The notes: generated by a model not told the origin, from the sequence alone. A stretch of DNA of 64,000 bases from Muribaculaceae bacterium (GCA_023664185.1 JAMPGA010000003.1:62001-126000); one strand, 5' to 3'. Counted from the first letter of the stretch, positions 17,188 to 26,577 are shown. A program made the numbers and translations.

Positions 17188-17853
17188 ATGGAGCCGATAA
17201 TAGACTATCGCGACGTGCAGATAAACCGTGACTCTCTCATAGCGCTCAAGCATGCCACACTGCGCGTGGAGCCGGGCGAATTCGTGTATCTTATCGGCAA
17301 AGTGGGAAGCGGAAAATCCAGCCTGCTAAAATCCTTTTACGCCGATATCCCCGTAGCATCGGGTGAAGCGTTTGTGATGGACTATGACCTGCGCAACATC
17401 AAAAAATCACAGATACCATATCTGAGACGCAAGATCGGCATAGTGTTTCAGGATTTCCGCCTTCTTTCCGACCGCTCCGCCCGCGACAATCTCAGCTTTG
17501 TGCTGAGAGCCACAGGCTGGAAAGACAAAAATGCCATCAACGAGAGGATAGACGAAGTGCTCACCAGCGTGGGGATGCTCAACAAACACTATAAGCATCC
17601 TTACGAGCTTTCGGGAGGCGAACAGCAGCGACTTGTTATAGCAAGAGCCCTGCTCAATAACCCGCCCCTTCTGCTGGCTGACGAGCCCACCGGAAATCTC
17701 GACCCGGCCACCGGAGAATCCATCGTGAGCCACCTCCATGAGATAGCCCGCAACGGGACTGCTGTTGTTATGGCCACCCACAACATGAGCCTTGTGGAAC
17801 AATTTCCTGCTCGCGTGGTGACCTGCTCAGGCCGAACACTCATACACAACTGA
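17188..17853 (+). CDS. ftsE: FtsE-like ABC ATPase
   Basis: 221 aa, single nucleotide-binding domain: Walker [11 protein letters not shown]-loop I-V-F-Q-D-F-R-L-L, signature L-S-G-G-E-Q-Q-R-L, Walker [13 protein letters not shown], and H-loop A-T-H-N. The V-F-Q-D-F-R-L-L sequence and the length are those of FtsE, which with FtsX couples septal peptidoglycan hydrolysis to division. No ftsX is adjacent, as is common in Bacteroidetes. LolD-type function is the alternative. It lies 35 nt after recQ and is followed by a terminator and repeat copy B. Confidence 0.87.
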   Translation: MEPIIDYRDVQINRDSLIALKHATLRVEPGEFVYLIGKVGSGKSSLLKSFYADIPVASGEAFVMDYDLRNIKKSQIPYLRRKIGIVFQDFRLLSDRSARDNLSFVLRATGWKDKNAINERIDEVLTSVGMLNKHYKHPYELSGGEQQRLVIARALLNNPPLLLADEPTGNLDPATGESIVSHLHEIARNGTAVVMATHNMSLVEQFPARVVTCSGRTLIHN

Positions 17854-17878
17854 ATCTATTGAAGCTTCACCTTACTCA

Positions 17879-17906
17879 AGACGTCCATCATCCGGGCGTC
17901 TTTTTT
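17879..17906 (+). terminator. Intrinsic terminator after ftsE
   Basis: AGACGTCC and GGGCGTCT form the stem (17879-17901), followed directly by a six-T run. Repeat copy B starts 5 nt later. Confidence 0.75.
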
Positions 17907-17910
17907 CATT

Positions 17911-18082
17911 TTAGAGCCTGTCCCATAATATATGTTAACGCCGAGGTCGCATATCTCGGAGGGATTTTGGAGGTGGCGTGAGGGAGCAATGCTGTGGTAT
18001 TGTGGCCGAGCGCCAGCGCCAAAAGCACTCGAGAGATGCGAGATAGCCTCAGCGTTAACATATATTATGGGACAGGCTCTTA
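17911..18082. repeat. Inverted-repeat element, copy B (172 bp)
   Basis: Left arm TTAGAGCCTGTCCCATAA... (17911-17941) and right arm ...TTATGGGACAGGCTCTTA (18052-18082) are perfect or near-perfect complements about 31 bp long. The core continues the palindrome: GAGGTCGCATATCTCG against CGAGAGATGCGAGATAGCCTC, TTTTGGAGGTGGCG against CGCCAGCGCCAAAA, and CAAT with ATTG at the tip. The whole element can thus fold as one nested hairpin. It has exactly the same length as copy C but a different core. No gene of its own. It lies between ftsE and the NADH dehydrogenase gene. Confidence 0.88.
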
Positions 18083-18143
18083 CCACACTCAACAATCTGC
18101 CCCTTTTGTTTGTCTTTATATTGTATGATAATTCAAAAACCCT

Positions 18144-19439
18144 ATGGATAAGCAGAAGATAGTTGTTCTCGGTGGAGGCTTTGCCGGACTGAACTTTATA
18201 AAAAGGATCAACTCCTCCAGATATGCCATTACTCTCGTGGATCGTAATAACTTCCACGGTTTTCCGCCATTGTTTTATCAAGTGGCATCTTCAGGACTCG
18301 ATCCCACCGATATCTCCTTCCCATTCCGTCGCGAAATGCGCCACTCCACCGACGATGGTTCACGATTTCATCTCGGGAGTGTGAAGAGTGTGGATATGTC
18401 GCGAAAGGTCGTGGTGACCGACACCGGCGAGATCCCATACGACAAGCTTGTGATAGCCATGGGCACCACAAACAACTTCTTTTCCTCCCCCGAACTTCTC
18501 GATAAAGTCTACACGCTGAAATCCATGGACGAAGCCATCCGTCTGCGCAACGAGATACTGTATCGCTGCGAGATGGCTGCCGTAGAAAAAGACCGCAGCA
18601 AACAGCGTGCCATGCTCAGTTTTGCCGTGGTTGGTGGCGGTCCGGCAGGCGTGGAGATTGCCGGTGCAATAGGGGAAGTAAAAAGATATGTTATACCCAA
18701 AGAGTTTCCCGAAATCAACCCTGAGGATATGACTATACACCTGCTCGAGGGTACCGACCGCCTGCTGAGAACCATGAGCGAGAAGTCATCTGAAACCGCA
18801 GCCAAAGATCTCAAGCACCTTATGGTGGAAGTCAAGCTGGGTAAAATCATGAAGAGCTACGACAACGATATCATCACTCTCAACGACGGATCGACAATAC
18901 CCGTGGGTATGGTGATTTGGACAGCCGGAGTGACAGGCGTGCCGTTTGAATTTATCGGAGCTACCGACGTGAAAGCAATGCAGGGGCCCGGAGGTCGTGT
19001 TAATACCGACGACCATTGCCGCGTAGTGGGTTGCAAAGATATATATGCAATTGGTGACATCGGTTATTTTTCAACACCGAAATATCCACGTGGCTTGCCA
19101 CAATTGGCACAAGTAGCCATTCAACAAGGGAGATATGTGGCCGAAATGCTCAACACCGGAAAAGATAAGGGTGCCTTCAAATATCACGACAAAGGGTCTA
19201 TGGCCACCATCGGCCGAAACCGTGCCGTGGCCCAAATGCCCGGCGGAGCTACACTCACCGGATGGTTGGCATGGATGGCATGGATGTTTATCCACCTCAT
19301 CTCGCTCCTTGGCATGAGAAACAAGCTCAATGTCCTCACCAACTGGGTCTGGGCATACTTCACCCACAACACCGCACTGCGCCTACTTCTTAAAGGCTCT
19401 CCCCACCCCAAGCGAGGCAATATGCACGACCGAGGGTGA
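18144..19439 (+). CDS. ndh: Type II NADH:quinone oxidoreductase
   Basis: 431 aa. The N-terminal FAD-binding Rossmann motif is I-V-V-L-G-G-G-F-A-G-L-N, and the second, NADH-binding motif is A-V-V-G-G-G-P-A-G-V-E-I-A-G (about residue 165). I-Y-A-I-G-D-I-G contacts FAD, and L-P-Q-L-A-Q-V-A-I-Q-Q-G is the quinone-site A-Q-x-A-x-Q motif of NDH-2. A hydrophobic, Trp-rich C-terminal region (L-A-W-M-A-W-M-F-I-H-L-I) anchors it to the inner membrane. It passes electrons from NADH to menaquinone without pumping protons, consistent with the menaquinone genes menBCE in this window. It is monocistronic, 61 nt after repeat copy B. No clear promoter was seen between them. Confidence 0.92.
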   Translation: MDKQKIVVLGGGFAGLNFIKRINSSRYAITLVDRNNFHGFPPLFYQVASSGLDPTDISFPFRREMRHSTDDGSRFHLGSVKSVDMSRKVVVTDTGEIPYDKLVIAMGTTNNFFSSPELLDKVYTLKSMDEAIRLRNEILYRCEMAAVEKDRSKQRAMLSFAVVGGGPAGVEIAGAIGEVKRYVIPKEFPEINPEDMTIHLLEGTDRLLRTMSEKSSETAAKDLKHLMVEVKLGKIMKSYDNDIITLNDGSTIPVGMVIWTAGVTGVPFEFIGATDVKAMQGPGGRVNTDDHCRVVGCKDIYAIGDIGYFSTPKYPRGLPQLAQVAIQQGRYVAEMLNTGKDKGAFKYHDKGSMATIGRNRAVAQMPGGATLTGWLAWMAWMFIHLISLLGMRNKLNVLTNWVWAYFTHNTALRLLLKGSPHPKRGNMHDRG

Positions 19440-19482
19440 CAAATTAGGCTCACCAAATGCGCGCCATTTCGACATTTTTTTG

Positions 19483-19490
19483 TAACTTTG
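19483..19490 (+). promoter_or_regulatory. -7 box of the argS promoter
   Basis: TAACTTTG, 36 nt before the argS ATG. No convincing -33 TTG at the expected distance. Confidence 0.45.
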
Positions 19491-19526
19491 CAAGATATAA
19501 GCAAATAAACAATCATCAATAGATAA

Positions 19527-21314
19527 ATGTCGATAGATAGTATTATAGCACAAGCGGTGTCGAAGGCCGTCAAAGAGCTCTATGGCATAGAGACTTCGCC
19601 GGAAGGAATTCAGCCCAAAGACACCCCGAAGGAATTTGAGGGCAACCGTACTGTCGTGGTGTTCCCCTGGGTCAAGGCAGCCCGCAAAGCGCCTGAAGCC
19701 GTGGGCACTGCCATTGGCGAATGGCTTGTGGCCAACGAGCCTGCCATTGAGAAATTCAATGTTGTGAAAGGTTTCCTCAACCTCACCATATCCCCCTGCT
19801 TCTGGAACGGTGTGCTTGCTCACATCGCCCAGACTCCCGACTACGGCATCAAGAAGGCCGGCGAAGACGCTCCTCTCTATATGGTGGAATATTCGTCGCC
19901 CAACACCAACAAGCCTCTTCACCTGGGTCATGTGCGCAACAACCTGCTTGGATTCTCCCTGTCGGAAATCCTCAAAGCCTGCGGCAACCGTGTCATCAAA
20001 ACCAACATAGTCAACGACCGTGGCATCCACATCTGCAAATCCATGCTGGCATGGCAGAAATGGGGCGACGGAGCCACTCCGGAGTCGACCGGCAAGAAGG
20101 GCGACCACCTCATAGGCGACTTCTACGTGCTCTTTGACAAGAACTTCAAAGCAGAAGTGAAAGAGTTGATGGATAAGGGCATGACCGAAGACGAAGCCAA
20201 AGCCGAATCGCCCTTGATGAAAGAGGCTCGCGAGATGCTCGTGAAGTGGGAAGCCAAAGATCCCGAGGTGCGCAAACTGTGGCAAACCATGAATCAATGG
20301 GTTTACGACGGTTTTGACGTGACCTATCACCGCATGGGTGTGGACTTCGACAAGATCTACTATGAGAGCGACACTTACCTCGAAGGTAAGGAGAAGGTGC
20401 TCGAGGGTCTTGAGGCCGGGAAAATGTATCGCAAGGAGGATGGATCCGTTTGGGCCGACCTCACCGACGAGGGTCTCGACCACAAACTACTGCTTCGCAG
20501 CGACGGCACCTCGGTGTATATGACACAGGATATCGGCACTGCCAAGCTCCGCTTCCGCGATTACCCCATAGACAAGATGATCTACGTGGTGGGCAACGAG
20601 CAGAACTATCACTTCCAGGTGCTCTCCATCCTCCTCGACCGTCTCGGCTTCAAATGGGGCAAAGACCTCGTACACTTCTCCTACGGCATGGTCGAACTCC
20701 CTGAGGGGAAGATGAAGTCGCGCGAGGGCACTGTGGTGGATGCCGACGATTTGATGGACGATATGGTCAACACAGCCCGCACCGTATCGGCAGAGCTCGG
20801 CAAGCTCGACGGACTTTCGGCCGAGGAGACCGAGGCCATTTCTGAAATGGTGGGTCTTGGAGCTCTGAAATATTTCCTGCTCAAGGTCGATCCTCGCAAA
20901 AACATCACTTTCAACCCCAAGGAGAGCATCGACTTCAACGGCAACACCGGCCCCTTCATCCAGTATACCTACGCACGTATCCGCTCAGTGCTCCGCAAAG
21001 CCGAGGCTGAGAAACTGGCTGAAGCACCCTACGACAAGGTGGTTCCAGGCGAAAAAGAGATAACACTCATACAAGCTCTCTCCGACTTCCCCGCGGTGGT
21101 TCAGACAGCCGGACGCACTTTCTCGCCCTCCGAGATAGCCAAATATGTATATGAGCTGGTGAAGATCTACAACCAGTTCTATCACGACTGCTCGATACTG
21201 AAAGAGGAAGATGTAGCCGTGCGCACCCTGCGCCTCGAGCTGAGCCGCCAGACTGCAAGAGTCATCAAAACCGGCATGGCCCTTCTCGGTATCAAGGTGC
21301 CCGAAAGAATGTAG
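19527..21314 (+). CDS. argS: Arginyl-tRNA synthetase
   Basis: 595 aa, class I aminoacyl-tRNA synthetase. It has an N-terminal Add-1 domain (about residues 1-115), then E-Y-S-S-P-N-T-N-K-P-L-H-L-G-H-V-R-N, which contains the HIGH-type signature (HLGH). V-V-G-N-E-Q-N-Y-H-F is in the catalytic core, and G-M-V-E-L-P-E-G-K-M-K-S-R-E-G-T holds the KMSKS-equivalent K-M-K-S-R. The C-terminal DALR anticodon-binding domain has E-I-A-K-Y-V-Y-E-L and ends V-P-E-R-M, as usual. It charges tRNA-Arg. The stop codon overlaps TAGACACACCCTTAA, which closely resembles the end of repeat D. Confidence 0.97.
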   Translation: MSIDSIIAQAVSKAVKELYGIETSPEGIQPKDTPKEFEGNRTVVVFPWVKAARKAPEAVGTAIGEWLVANEPAIEKFNVVKGFLNLTISPCFWNGVLAHIAQTPDYGIKKAGEDAPLYMVEYSSPNTNKPLHLGHVRNNLLGFSLSEILKACGNRVIKTNIVNDRGIHICKSMLAWQKWGDGATPESTGKKGDHLIGDFYVLFDKNFKAEVKELMDKGMTEDEAKAESPLMKEAREMLVKWEAKDPEVRKLWQTMNQWVYDGFDVTYHRMGVDFDKIYYESDTYLEGKEKVLEGLEAGKMYRKEDGSVWADLTDEGLDHKLLLRSDGTSVYMTQDIGTAKLRFRDYPIDKMIYVVGNEQNYHFQVLSILLDRLGFKWGKDLVHFSYGMVELPEGKMKSREGTVVDADDLMDDMVNTARTVSAELGKLDGLSAEETEAISEMVGLGALKYFLLKVDPRKNITFNPKESIDFNGNTGPFIQYTYARIRSVLRKAEAEKLAEAPYDKVVPGEKEITLIQALSDFPAVVQTAGRTFSPSEIAKYVYELVKIYNQFYHDCSILKEEDVAVRTLRLELSRQTARVIKTGMALLGIKVPERM

Positions 21315-21378
21315 ACACACCCTTAAACTTTTTGTCTGCTCGTTTGTCTAAACTCTATAACTAACATTCTATCTAACA

Positions 21379-22110
21379 ATGTACGAAATAGGAAAAACTC
21401 CTCCTCCCTACTACGGGAGCAACGACAACAACCACAGTGCCTCGCAGATGGTCAAGACCACATCCTCGGTGATGCGTCTTGTGTATCTGAAGATGACACT
21501 TGGCCTTCTTTTCACAGCCTTTATATCGTTGTTCTGCTCAAGCTCGATGAGCTACATGCAGTTCATGGCCGCCAACTCCTGGTTCTACTGGGGACTGTTC
21601 ATCGCCGAAATCGTGATAGTAGTGATGCTCTCGGCCAGAATAACCAAGATGAGCTCTATGACAGCCACACTGCTCTTCTATGCGTTTGCAGCGGTCAACG
21701 GCATGGCCTTGGCGCCGATATTTATAATATACACGGCCACATCCATTGCCAAGACCTTCTTCATTTGCGCAGGCACATTCGGAGCCATGAGCATATATGG
21801 CTATTTCACCACTCAGGATCTCACCAAGTGGGGCAACTTCCTGTTCTATGCCCTTATAGGACTGATCATAGCCTCGCTGGTCAACATCTTCACAAAATCA
21901 TCCACTCTCGACTGGATCATCTCCATAGCCGGTGTGCTGATATTTGTGGGACTGACTGCTTGGGACACTCAGAAGATCAAGCAAATGGCGCAATACGCTC
22001 CGGCATCAATGACAGGTCACCTGGCCACTATCGGAGCGCTCTCGCTCTATCTCGACTTCATTAACCTGTTCCTCTATCTACTCAGATTCTTTGGTAATTC
22101 AAGAGACTAA
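21379..22110 (+). CDS. Bax inhibitor-1/YccA-family membrane protein
   Basis: 243 aa with seven hydrophobic segments after a polar N-terminal tail of about 30 residues (G-K-T-P-P-P-Y-Y-G-S). Family marks are V-Y-L-K-M-T-L-G-L-L-F-T-A at TM1, A-A-V-N-G-M-A-L-A-P-I-F, and the C-terminal S-L-Y-L-D-F-I-N-L-F-L-Y-L-L-R-F-F-G, which carries the conserved LYLDFINLF. The family includes pH-sensitive Ca2+ leak channels and, as YccA, modulators of the FtsH protease. A Ca2+ pump is encoded 5 kb away, but no direct link is visible. The saccharopine-dehydrogenase-like gene follows 6 nt later, suggesting co-transcription. Confidence 0.92.
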   Translation: MYEIGKTPPPYYGSNDNNHSASQMVKTTSSVMRLVYLKMTLGLLFTAFISLFCSSSMSYMQFMAANSWFYWGLFIAEIVIVVMLSARITKMSSMTATLLFYAFAAVNGMALAPIFIIYTATSIAKTFFICAGTFGAMSIYGYFTTQDLTKWGNFLFYALIGLIIASLVNIFTKSSTLDWIISIAGVLIFVGLTAWDTQKIKQMAQYAPASMTGHLATIGALSLYLDFINLFLYLLRFFGNSRD

Positions 22111-22116
22111 TCTAAA

Positions 22117-23313
22117 ATGGCAAAAGTAGTAATCATCGGAGCCGGCGGTGTGGGCACCGTAGTGGCTCACAAATGCGCCCAGCATCCCGAGGTCTTCTCG
22201 GAGATAGTCATAGCCTCGCGCACGCGCAAAAAATGCCAGGCTGTAGTCGACGCCATAAACAAGCCTTATGTATCGGCCGACGTGGTCGACGCCGACAGTG
22301 TGCCCCAGCTTGTCGAGCTCTTCAACCGCCACAAACCGGCATTGGTAATCAACGTAGCCCTTCCCTATCAGGATCTCACCATTATGGACGCCTGCCTGAT
22401 ATGTGGTGTGAACTATCTTGATACCGCCAACTACGAGCCTAAAGACGAGGCTCACTTCGAGTATTCCTGGCAGTGGGCCTACAAGAAGCGTTTCGAGGAT
22501 GCCGGCCTTACAGCTATCCTCGGTTGCGGTTTTGACCCTGGTGTCTCTGGCGTGTTTACAGCCTATGCAGCCAAGCACTATTTCTCCGACATGGAGTATC
22601 TCGACATCGTGGACTGCAATGGCGGTGACCATGGCAAAGCTTTTGCCACCAATTTCAACCCGGAGATCAACATTCGCGAGATCACTCAGAACGGCCGATA
22701 TTATCAGGACGGCGAGTGGGTTACTACCGGACCTCTTGAAATCCACAAGACCCTCACATACCCCAACATCGGCGAGCGCGAAAGCTATCTGATGTATCAC
22801 GAAGAGCTCGAGAGCCTCGTGAAGAACTACCCCTCCATCAAGCGTGCCCGCTTCTGGATGACCTTCGGCCAGGAGTATCTCACACACCTGCGCGTGATTC
22901 AGAACATCGGCATGGCCCGCATTGACGAGGTGGATTTCAACGGCCAGAAGATTGTTCCCCTTCAGTTCCTCAAAGCCGTGCTGCCTAATCCTCAGGATCT
23001 GGGCGAGAACTATCATGGTGAGACTTCCATCGGTTGCCGCATCTCAGGTCTCGACAAAGAGAAGAAGCATCTCACATACTACATCTGGAACAACTGCTCA
23101 CACGAGGCTGCTTATCGCGAAACCGGCATGCAGGCCGTGAGCTATACAACCGGCGTCCCCGCTATGGTGGGAGCCATGATGTTCCTGACCGGCAAATGGG
23201 CTAAGCCCGGTGTCCACAATGTAGAGGAATTCGATCCCGATCCCTTCCTGGAGCAGCTGGCCAAAGATGGTCTGCCCTGGAATGAGAGCTTCAACCTCGA
23301 CCTCGAAGTCTAA
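22117..23313 (+). CDS. Carboxynorspermidine dehydrogenase-like (saccharopine dehydrogenase family)
   Basis: 398 aa. The NAD(P)-binding Rossmann motif is V-V-I-I-G-A-G-G-V-G-T-V-V-A. Later family marks are A-L-P-Y-Q-D, N-Y-L-D-T-A-N-Y-E-P, G-C-G-F-D-P-G-V-S-G-V-F-T-A, and C-S-H-E-A-A-Y-R-E-T-G-M-Q-A-V-S-Y-T-T-G-V-P-A. This pattern is that of bacterial CANSDH/LYS9-like proteins, which in gut Bacteroidetes make carboxy(nor)spermidine from aspartate semialdehyde and a diamine in polyamine synthesis. The decarboxylase nspC is not in the window. Lysine-pathway saccharopine reductase is less likely in this phylum. It follows the Bax-inhibitor gene by 6 nt and ends in a strong terminator. Confidence 0.85.
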   Translation: MAKVVIIGAGGVGTVVAHKCAQHPEVFSEIVIASRTRKKCQAVVDAINKPYVSADVVDADSVPQLVELFNRHKPALVINVALPYQDLTIMDACLICGVNYLDTANYEPKDEAHFEYSWQWAYKKRFEDAGLTAILGCGFDPGVSGVFTAYAAKHYFSDMEYLDIVDCNGGDHGKAFATNFNPEINIREITQNGRYYQDGEWVTTGPLEIHKTLTYPNIGERESYLMYHEELESLVKNYPSIKRARFWMTFGQEYLTHLRVIQNIGMARIDEVDFNGQKIVPLQFLKAVLPNPQDLGENYHGETSIGCRISGLDKEKKHLTYYIWNNCSHEAAYRETGMQAVSYTTGVPAMVGAMMFLTGKWAKPGVHNVEEFDPDPFLEQLAKDGLPWNESFNLDLEV

Positions 23314-23336
23314 GCACATACCGCATCAATACACTA

Positions 23337-23372
23337 CTCCTTCAGCTCTGACTGGGCTGAAGGAGTTTTTTT
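23337..23372 (+). terminator. Intrinsic terminator
   Basis: CTCCTTCAGC and GCTGAAGGAG form a 10-bp stem with a 9-nt loop, followed by seven T. Confidence 0.9.
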
Positions 23373-23394
23373 GTAGATTATTCTCTTGATTTTT

Positions 23395-23425
23395 TTGGAG
23401 ATATAAGCCAATTCAGCTAACTTTG
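23395..23425 (+). promoter_or_regulatory. Promoter for the secreted beta-helix gene
   Basis: TTG (23395-23397), exactly 20 nt, TAACTTTG (23418-23425): full consensus. Confidence 0.75.
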
Positions 23426-23449
23426 CCCCAACACCGATAACCAAATGCC

Positions 23450-25909
23450 ATGAACAAACAGCTTTCTCTCACTGCTCTCTGTATCTCAGCCATTTCCCTG
23501 ATATCTACCGCCACCACCGTGGAATACCAAGGAACTTCATATGAGCTGAGCTCCAACACTTTGCTTCTCTCCGAAAAACCTTGCGACTCCCCCTACGCAT
23601 TTACAGACCCTATAAAAGCCTTTGAGGCCGTCAACACTGCCTCTGCCGGCACTGTGACCCTGCTGGTCGAACCATCGGTATACTGGCTTGACGATCCCGA
23701 CGACCCGACAATTCGGCGTAATGCCTCCAACACCAACTCGGCGCCTTTTGCTTTTGAAATAGAATGCGACACACTTAACATCTATGGACTCTCATCAAAC
23801 CCTGAGGATGTGGTGTTTGCCGTAAACCGCGGTCAAACACAAGGTGCACTGGGCAACTACACAATGTTTCAATTCTCCGGCCACAGTCTTCGCACTGAGA
23901 ACATCACCTTTGGCAATTATTGCAATGTAGATCTCATATATCCTCGCGACCCCTCCAAAAACCGTCCGAAGCGCCGCGATGCCATCGTTCAAGCTCAATT
24001 GGGCATATGCCGCAACACCGACCGACTGTTAGCTCAGAACTGCCGTTTCATAAGCCGACTCAACCTTTGTCCGTTTGTAGGTGCACGCCGTTCGCTCTAT
24101 AAAGACTGTTATTTCGAATGCACCGATGATGCGCTTTCGGGCTCGGGCGTATATCTCGACTGCAGCTTCACATTTCATAGCGGCAAGCCATTCTATTCTA
24201 CAGCCTCAACAGGAGCCATATTTCTGAATTGCGATATTCACTCGCTCACCGACGGCACACAGTATTTCACCAAAATACCCGGGCAAATGACTGTGATAGA
24301 TTGCCGCTTCACCTCCGACAACAACCTGCAGCTGCAGTGGACACGCGATGCCTCTGATATTCGCTGCTATCAGAGCAACAACACCCTAAACGGGCAGCCC
24401 GTCACCATCGATGCCGACCGCAGTAGCCTCTGGATGGATATCTCTGACAGCCCGATGCTCGATGCCTTCAAAATTAAGGCCGATGGGGATTGGCTTTACA
24501 ATACCTCAAACCTTCTTGGTGGCGACGACCAGTGGGATCCTCTTGGTGTAGCCGACAAAGTAAAAGAGGCCCAGGAAAGAGATGAGAAACGCTACCTTAA
24601 TCTTCCTGTAACCCTCAGGCTTTCCACTGATAAGCGCAGCCTCTCTCCAAAGTCAGACACTGTTGTGGTAAAGCATTCAGCACGCTTATGGGGTGATTAT
24701 GACACCCCAGACTTCACCGCAGACTGCCAATGGAATGCTCCTAACACCCTGCTTCTTGAAAGCAATGGAGGCAAAGGTATCAAAGCCATCAGCAACAATA
24801 GGTTCCCGCAGACAGTCGACGCCTCGGTCAGCGCCACCACGCCATATGGACTCACCGGAGCCGCTCTGCTCAATATTGATCCGTTTCTTCTTGAAGCTCC
24901 CAAAGTAAAGGTTTCTCCGAGCATAACATCATCAAGAAACGAACTTACCCTCAGTTATCTGCTCGACAGGGAGGATGACAGTGATGACGACAGCTATATA
25001 ATCTGGTACAGGTCCACACGCTCAGATCTGGCCGATTCAGTGGCGGTTTATCATGGACGTGGAGTGGCCGCACACAGATACCCCCTTTCTGTGGCCGACA
25101 AAGGCTACTATCTCTCTGCCACTGTATTCCCGAAATATGGCGACACCTACATGGGTGAACCCATTGTTTGCCAAACAGAGAAGCAGATTCAAAAGGTAAG
25201 CCCCAAGGATCAGAAGCAACTGTCGACCACATTTGCTGAGATACCTCTACGCCACACGCAGCCCGGACTCAAAGGCTTCTGGCACTTTGATGTATTCAAG
25301 CCCATTGACACACGCCGCCACGACTGGACACCTTCCGAAGATATCGGTTGGTATTACGGCCGAGGAGCCGATGCTGCCACCGGCATCGGACTGGTACAAA
25401 CCACCAAGGGAGCCAGATTCTCATACACCCCTGCTCTTGAAAGCTATAAAGGTATGGACCTTAGCATCGTAGCAGAACCATCGAAGAGACCAGGACAGGG
25501 ATTCGGAAGCGCCACCGGGCAATACATGGATATATGCATCAATTTCAACCCCGTTGCGCTCACCGGCTATGCCCTACGCATAGAACGCAAGCCCGATTAC
25601 GACAAGGCTGTGACCTTTACACTCGTCAAATATGAAGACGGGATAGTCACTCCGCTGAGCGAGTCGGTTCCCACCAGCTGCTACCGCACACCCTGTCATA
25701 TCAACGTGGCCATGAAAGGCTCACAGCTCACTGCCTCTGCCTACACCGAAGCTCCCTCTGTAAGCAATCCGGCCAAAGGAGTGCTCCCCTCTGTTGAGCT
25801 TGCTGCCGAAGTAACTCCCTGCCAAGGCACTTCTATAGCCGTCCAGCACACGGGCTCGGCAGGAGCCTCAGCCACGCTGTTGCGCGATCTCAAGGTGGTG
25901 TGGGAATAA
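23450..25909 (+). CDS. Secreted right-handed beta-helix protein, pectinesterase-like
   Basis: 819 aa with an N-terminal signal peptide (MNKQLSLTALCISAISLIST, cleavage near residue 22). Residues about 80-330 read as short strands with repeated C-x-F and asparagine-ladder turns (AQNCRFISRLNLCPFVG, Y-K-D-C-Y-F-E-C, G-V-Y-L-D-C-S-F, I-F-L-N-C-D-I, M-T-V-I-D-C-R-F). This is a right-handed parallel beta-helix like those of CE8 pectin methylesterases and polysaccharide lyases. The first helix part (A-V-N-T-A-S-A-G-T-V-T-L-L-V) is also CE8-like. The C-terminal half, about 400 residues, looks like beta-sandwich domains and is not recognised. No lipobox and no clear T9SS tail are visible. A glycan-degrading or glycan-binding role is inference; no catalytic residues were assigned and no SusC/D genes are adjacent. 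Confidence 0.7.
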   Translation: MNKQLSLTALCISAISLISTATTVEYQGTSYELSSNTLLLSEKPCDSPYAFTDPIKAFEAVNTASAGTVTLLVEPSVYWLDDPDDPTIRRNASNTNSAPFAFEIECDTLNIYGLSSNPEDVVFAVNRGQTQGALGNYTMFQFSGHSLRTENITFGNYCNVDLIYPRDPSKNRPKRRDAIVQAQLGICRNTDRLLAQNCRFISRLNLCPFVGARRSLYKDCYFECTDDALSGSGVYLDCSFTFHSGKPFYSTASTGAIFLNCDIHSLTDGTQYFTKIPGQMTVIDCRFTSDNNLQLQWTRDASDIRCYQSNNTLNGQPVTIDADRSSLWMDISDSPMLDAFKIKADGDWLYNTSNLLGGDDQWDPLGVADKVKEAQERDEKRYLNLPVTLRLSTDKRSLSPKSDTVVVKHSARLWGDYDTPDFTADCQWNAPNTLLLESNGGKGIKAISNNRFPQTVDASVSATTPYGLTGAALLNIDPFLLEAPKVKVSPSITSSRNELTLSYLLDREDDSDDDSYIIWYRSTRSDLADSVAVYHGRGVAAHRYPLSVADKGYYLSATVFPKYGDTYMGEPIVCQTEKQIQKVSPKDQKQLSTTFAEIPLRHTQPGLKGFWHFDVFKPIDTRRHDWTPSEDIGWYYGRGADAATGIGLVQTTKGARFSYTPALESYKGMDLSIVAEPSKRPGQGFGSATGQYMDICINFNPVALTGYALRIERKPDYDKAVTFTLVKYEDGIVTPLSESVPTSCYRTPCHINVAMKGSQLTASAYTEAPSVSNPAKGVLPSVELAAEVTPCQGTSIAVQHTGSAGASATLLRDLKVVWE

Positions 25910-26022
25910 AATGTAGTAAGTTTTTTTGCAAACTGTTTCGCGATTGAAAAAAAGTTATTACTTTCGCAGCAGATAAAAGCAAAGACATATCTGCTTACCC
26001 CAAAATCAAACATTACAAACTT

Positions 26023-26577
26023 ATGGTATATAATTTTCGCTTGGTCTCAGATGAGGTTGACAACTTCAAACGTGAGATACAGATTGACTCCGATGCCACT
26101 TTCCTTGACCTGCGCAACGCCATTTGCGACAGTGTGGGTTATGACAAGACCCAGCTGAGCTCCTTCTTCATCTGCAACGACGGATGGGAACGCGAACAGG
26201 AGATATCTCTTGAGGATATGGACACCGACTCGTCGGAGGATGTCTATCTGATGGAGGACACTCCTCTGATTGACTTTGTGGAAGATGAAGGTCAGAGACT
26301 CGTATGGGTATTCGACTATATGGCAGACCGCTGCTTCTTTATTGAGATGAAAAAATCTGTCCCCGGCAAGCATCTCAAGGAGCCCCTCTGCTCTGTGGCT
26401 GTAGGTGAGGCTCCTGCCCAATCGGTTGACCTTGAAGAGTTTGGTAAACTTGATGTGAAGAATCTTACACAGGCCCAGCCCACCGACCTCGACGATGATT
26501 TCTACGGCTCAAGCGAATACAACGACGACGAATTCGATACCAGCGGATTCGATGAAATGAATTTCGACGAGGAGTGA
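26023..26577 (+). CDS. pRiA4b ORF-3-like (IS1096 passenger-like) protein
   Basis: 184 aa. The N-terminal half (MVYNFRLVSDEVDNFKREIQ, then T-F-L-D-L-R-N-A-I-C-D-S-V-G-Y, F-F-I-C-N-D-G-W-E-R-E-Q-E-I, and Q-R-L-V-W-V-F-D-Y-M-A-D-R) follows the pattern of the plasmid pRiA4b ORF-3-like family: a strand, a helix, the F-x-x-x-x-x-W-E motif and a D-Y-M-x-D-R-C-F-F-I-E strand. The C-terminal 50 residues are highly acidic and low-complexity, ending F-D-E-M-N-F-D-E-E. The family is common in Bacteroidetes chromosomes and its function is unproven. It precedes the TerD-like gene by 66 nt on the same strand and may share its transcript. Confidence 0.72.
   Translation: MVYNFRLVSDEVDNFKREIQIDSDATFLDLRNAICDSVGYDKTQLSSFFICNDGWEREQEISLEDMDTDSSEDVYLMEDTPLIDFVEDEGQRLVWVFDYMADRCFFIEMKKSVPGKHLKEPLCSVAVGEAPAQSVDLEEFGKLDVKNLTQAQPTDLDDDFYGSSEYNDDEFDTSGFDEMNFDEE

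Noticed and set aside
17856-18281. 141-aa minus-strand frame crossing repeat copy B
   Set aside because: It is mostly a translation of the palindromic repeat; the same peptide (R-A-C-P-I-I-Y-V-N-A) appears wherever an arm is read in that frame.
19383-20483. 366-aa frame on the minus strand opposite argS
   Set aside because: It lies wholly antisense to the well-supported argS and ndh ends, has no known motifs and arises from codon bias.
22099-23016. 305-aa frame on the minus strand opposite the carboxynorspermidine dehydrogenase gene
   Set aside because: Antisense shadow of a conserved enzyme; no promoter or family pattern.
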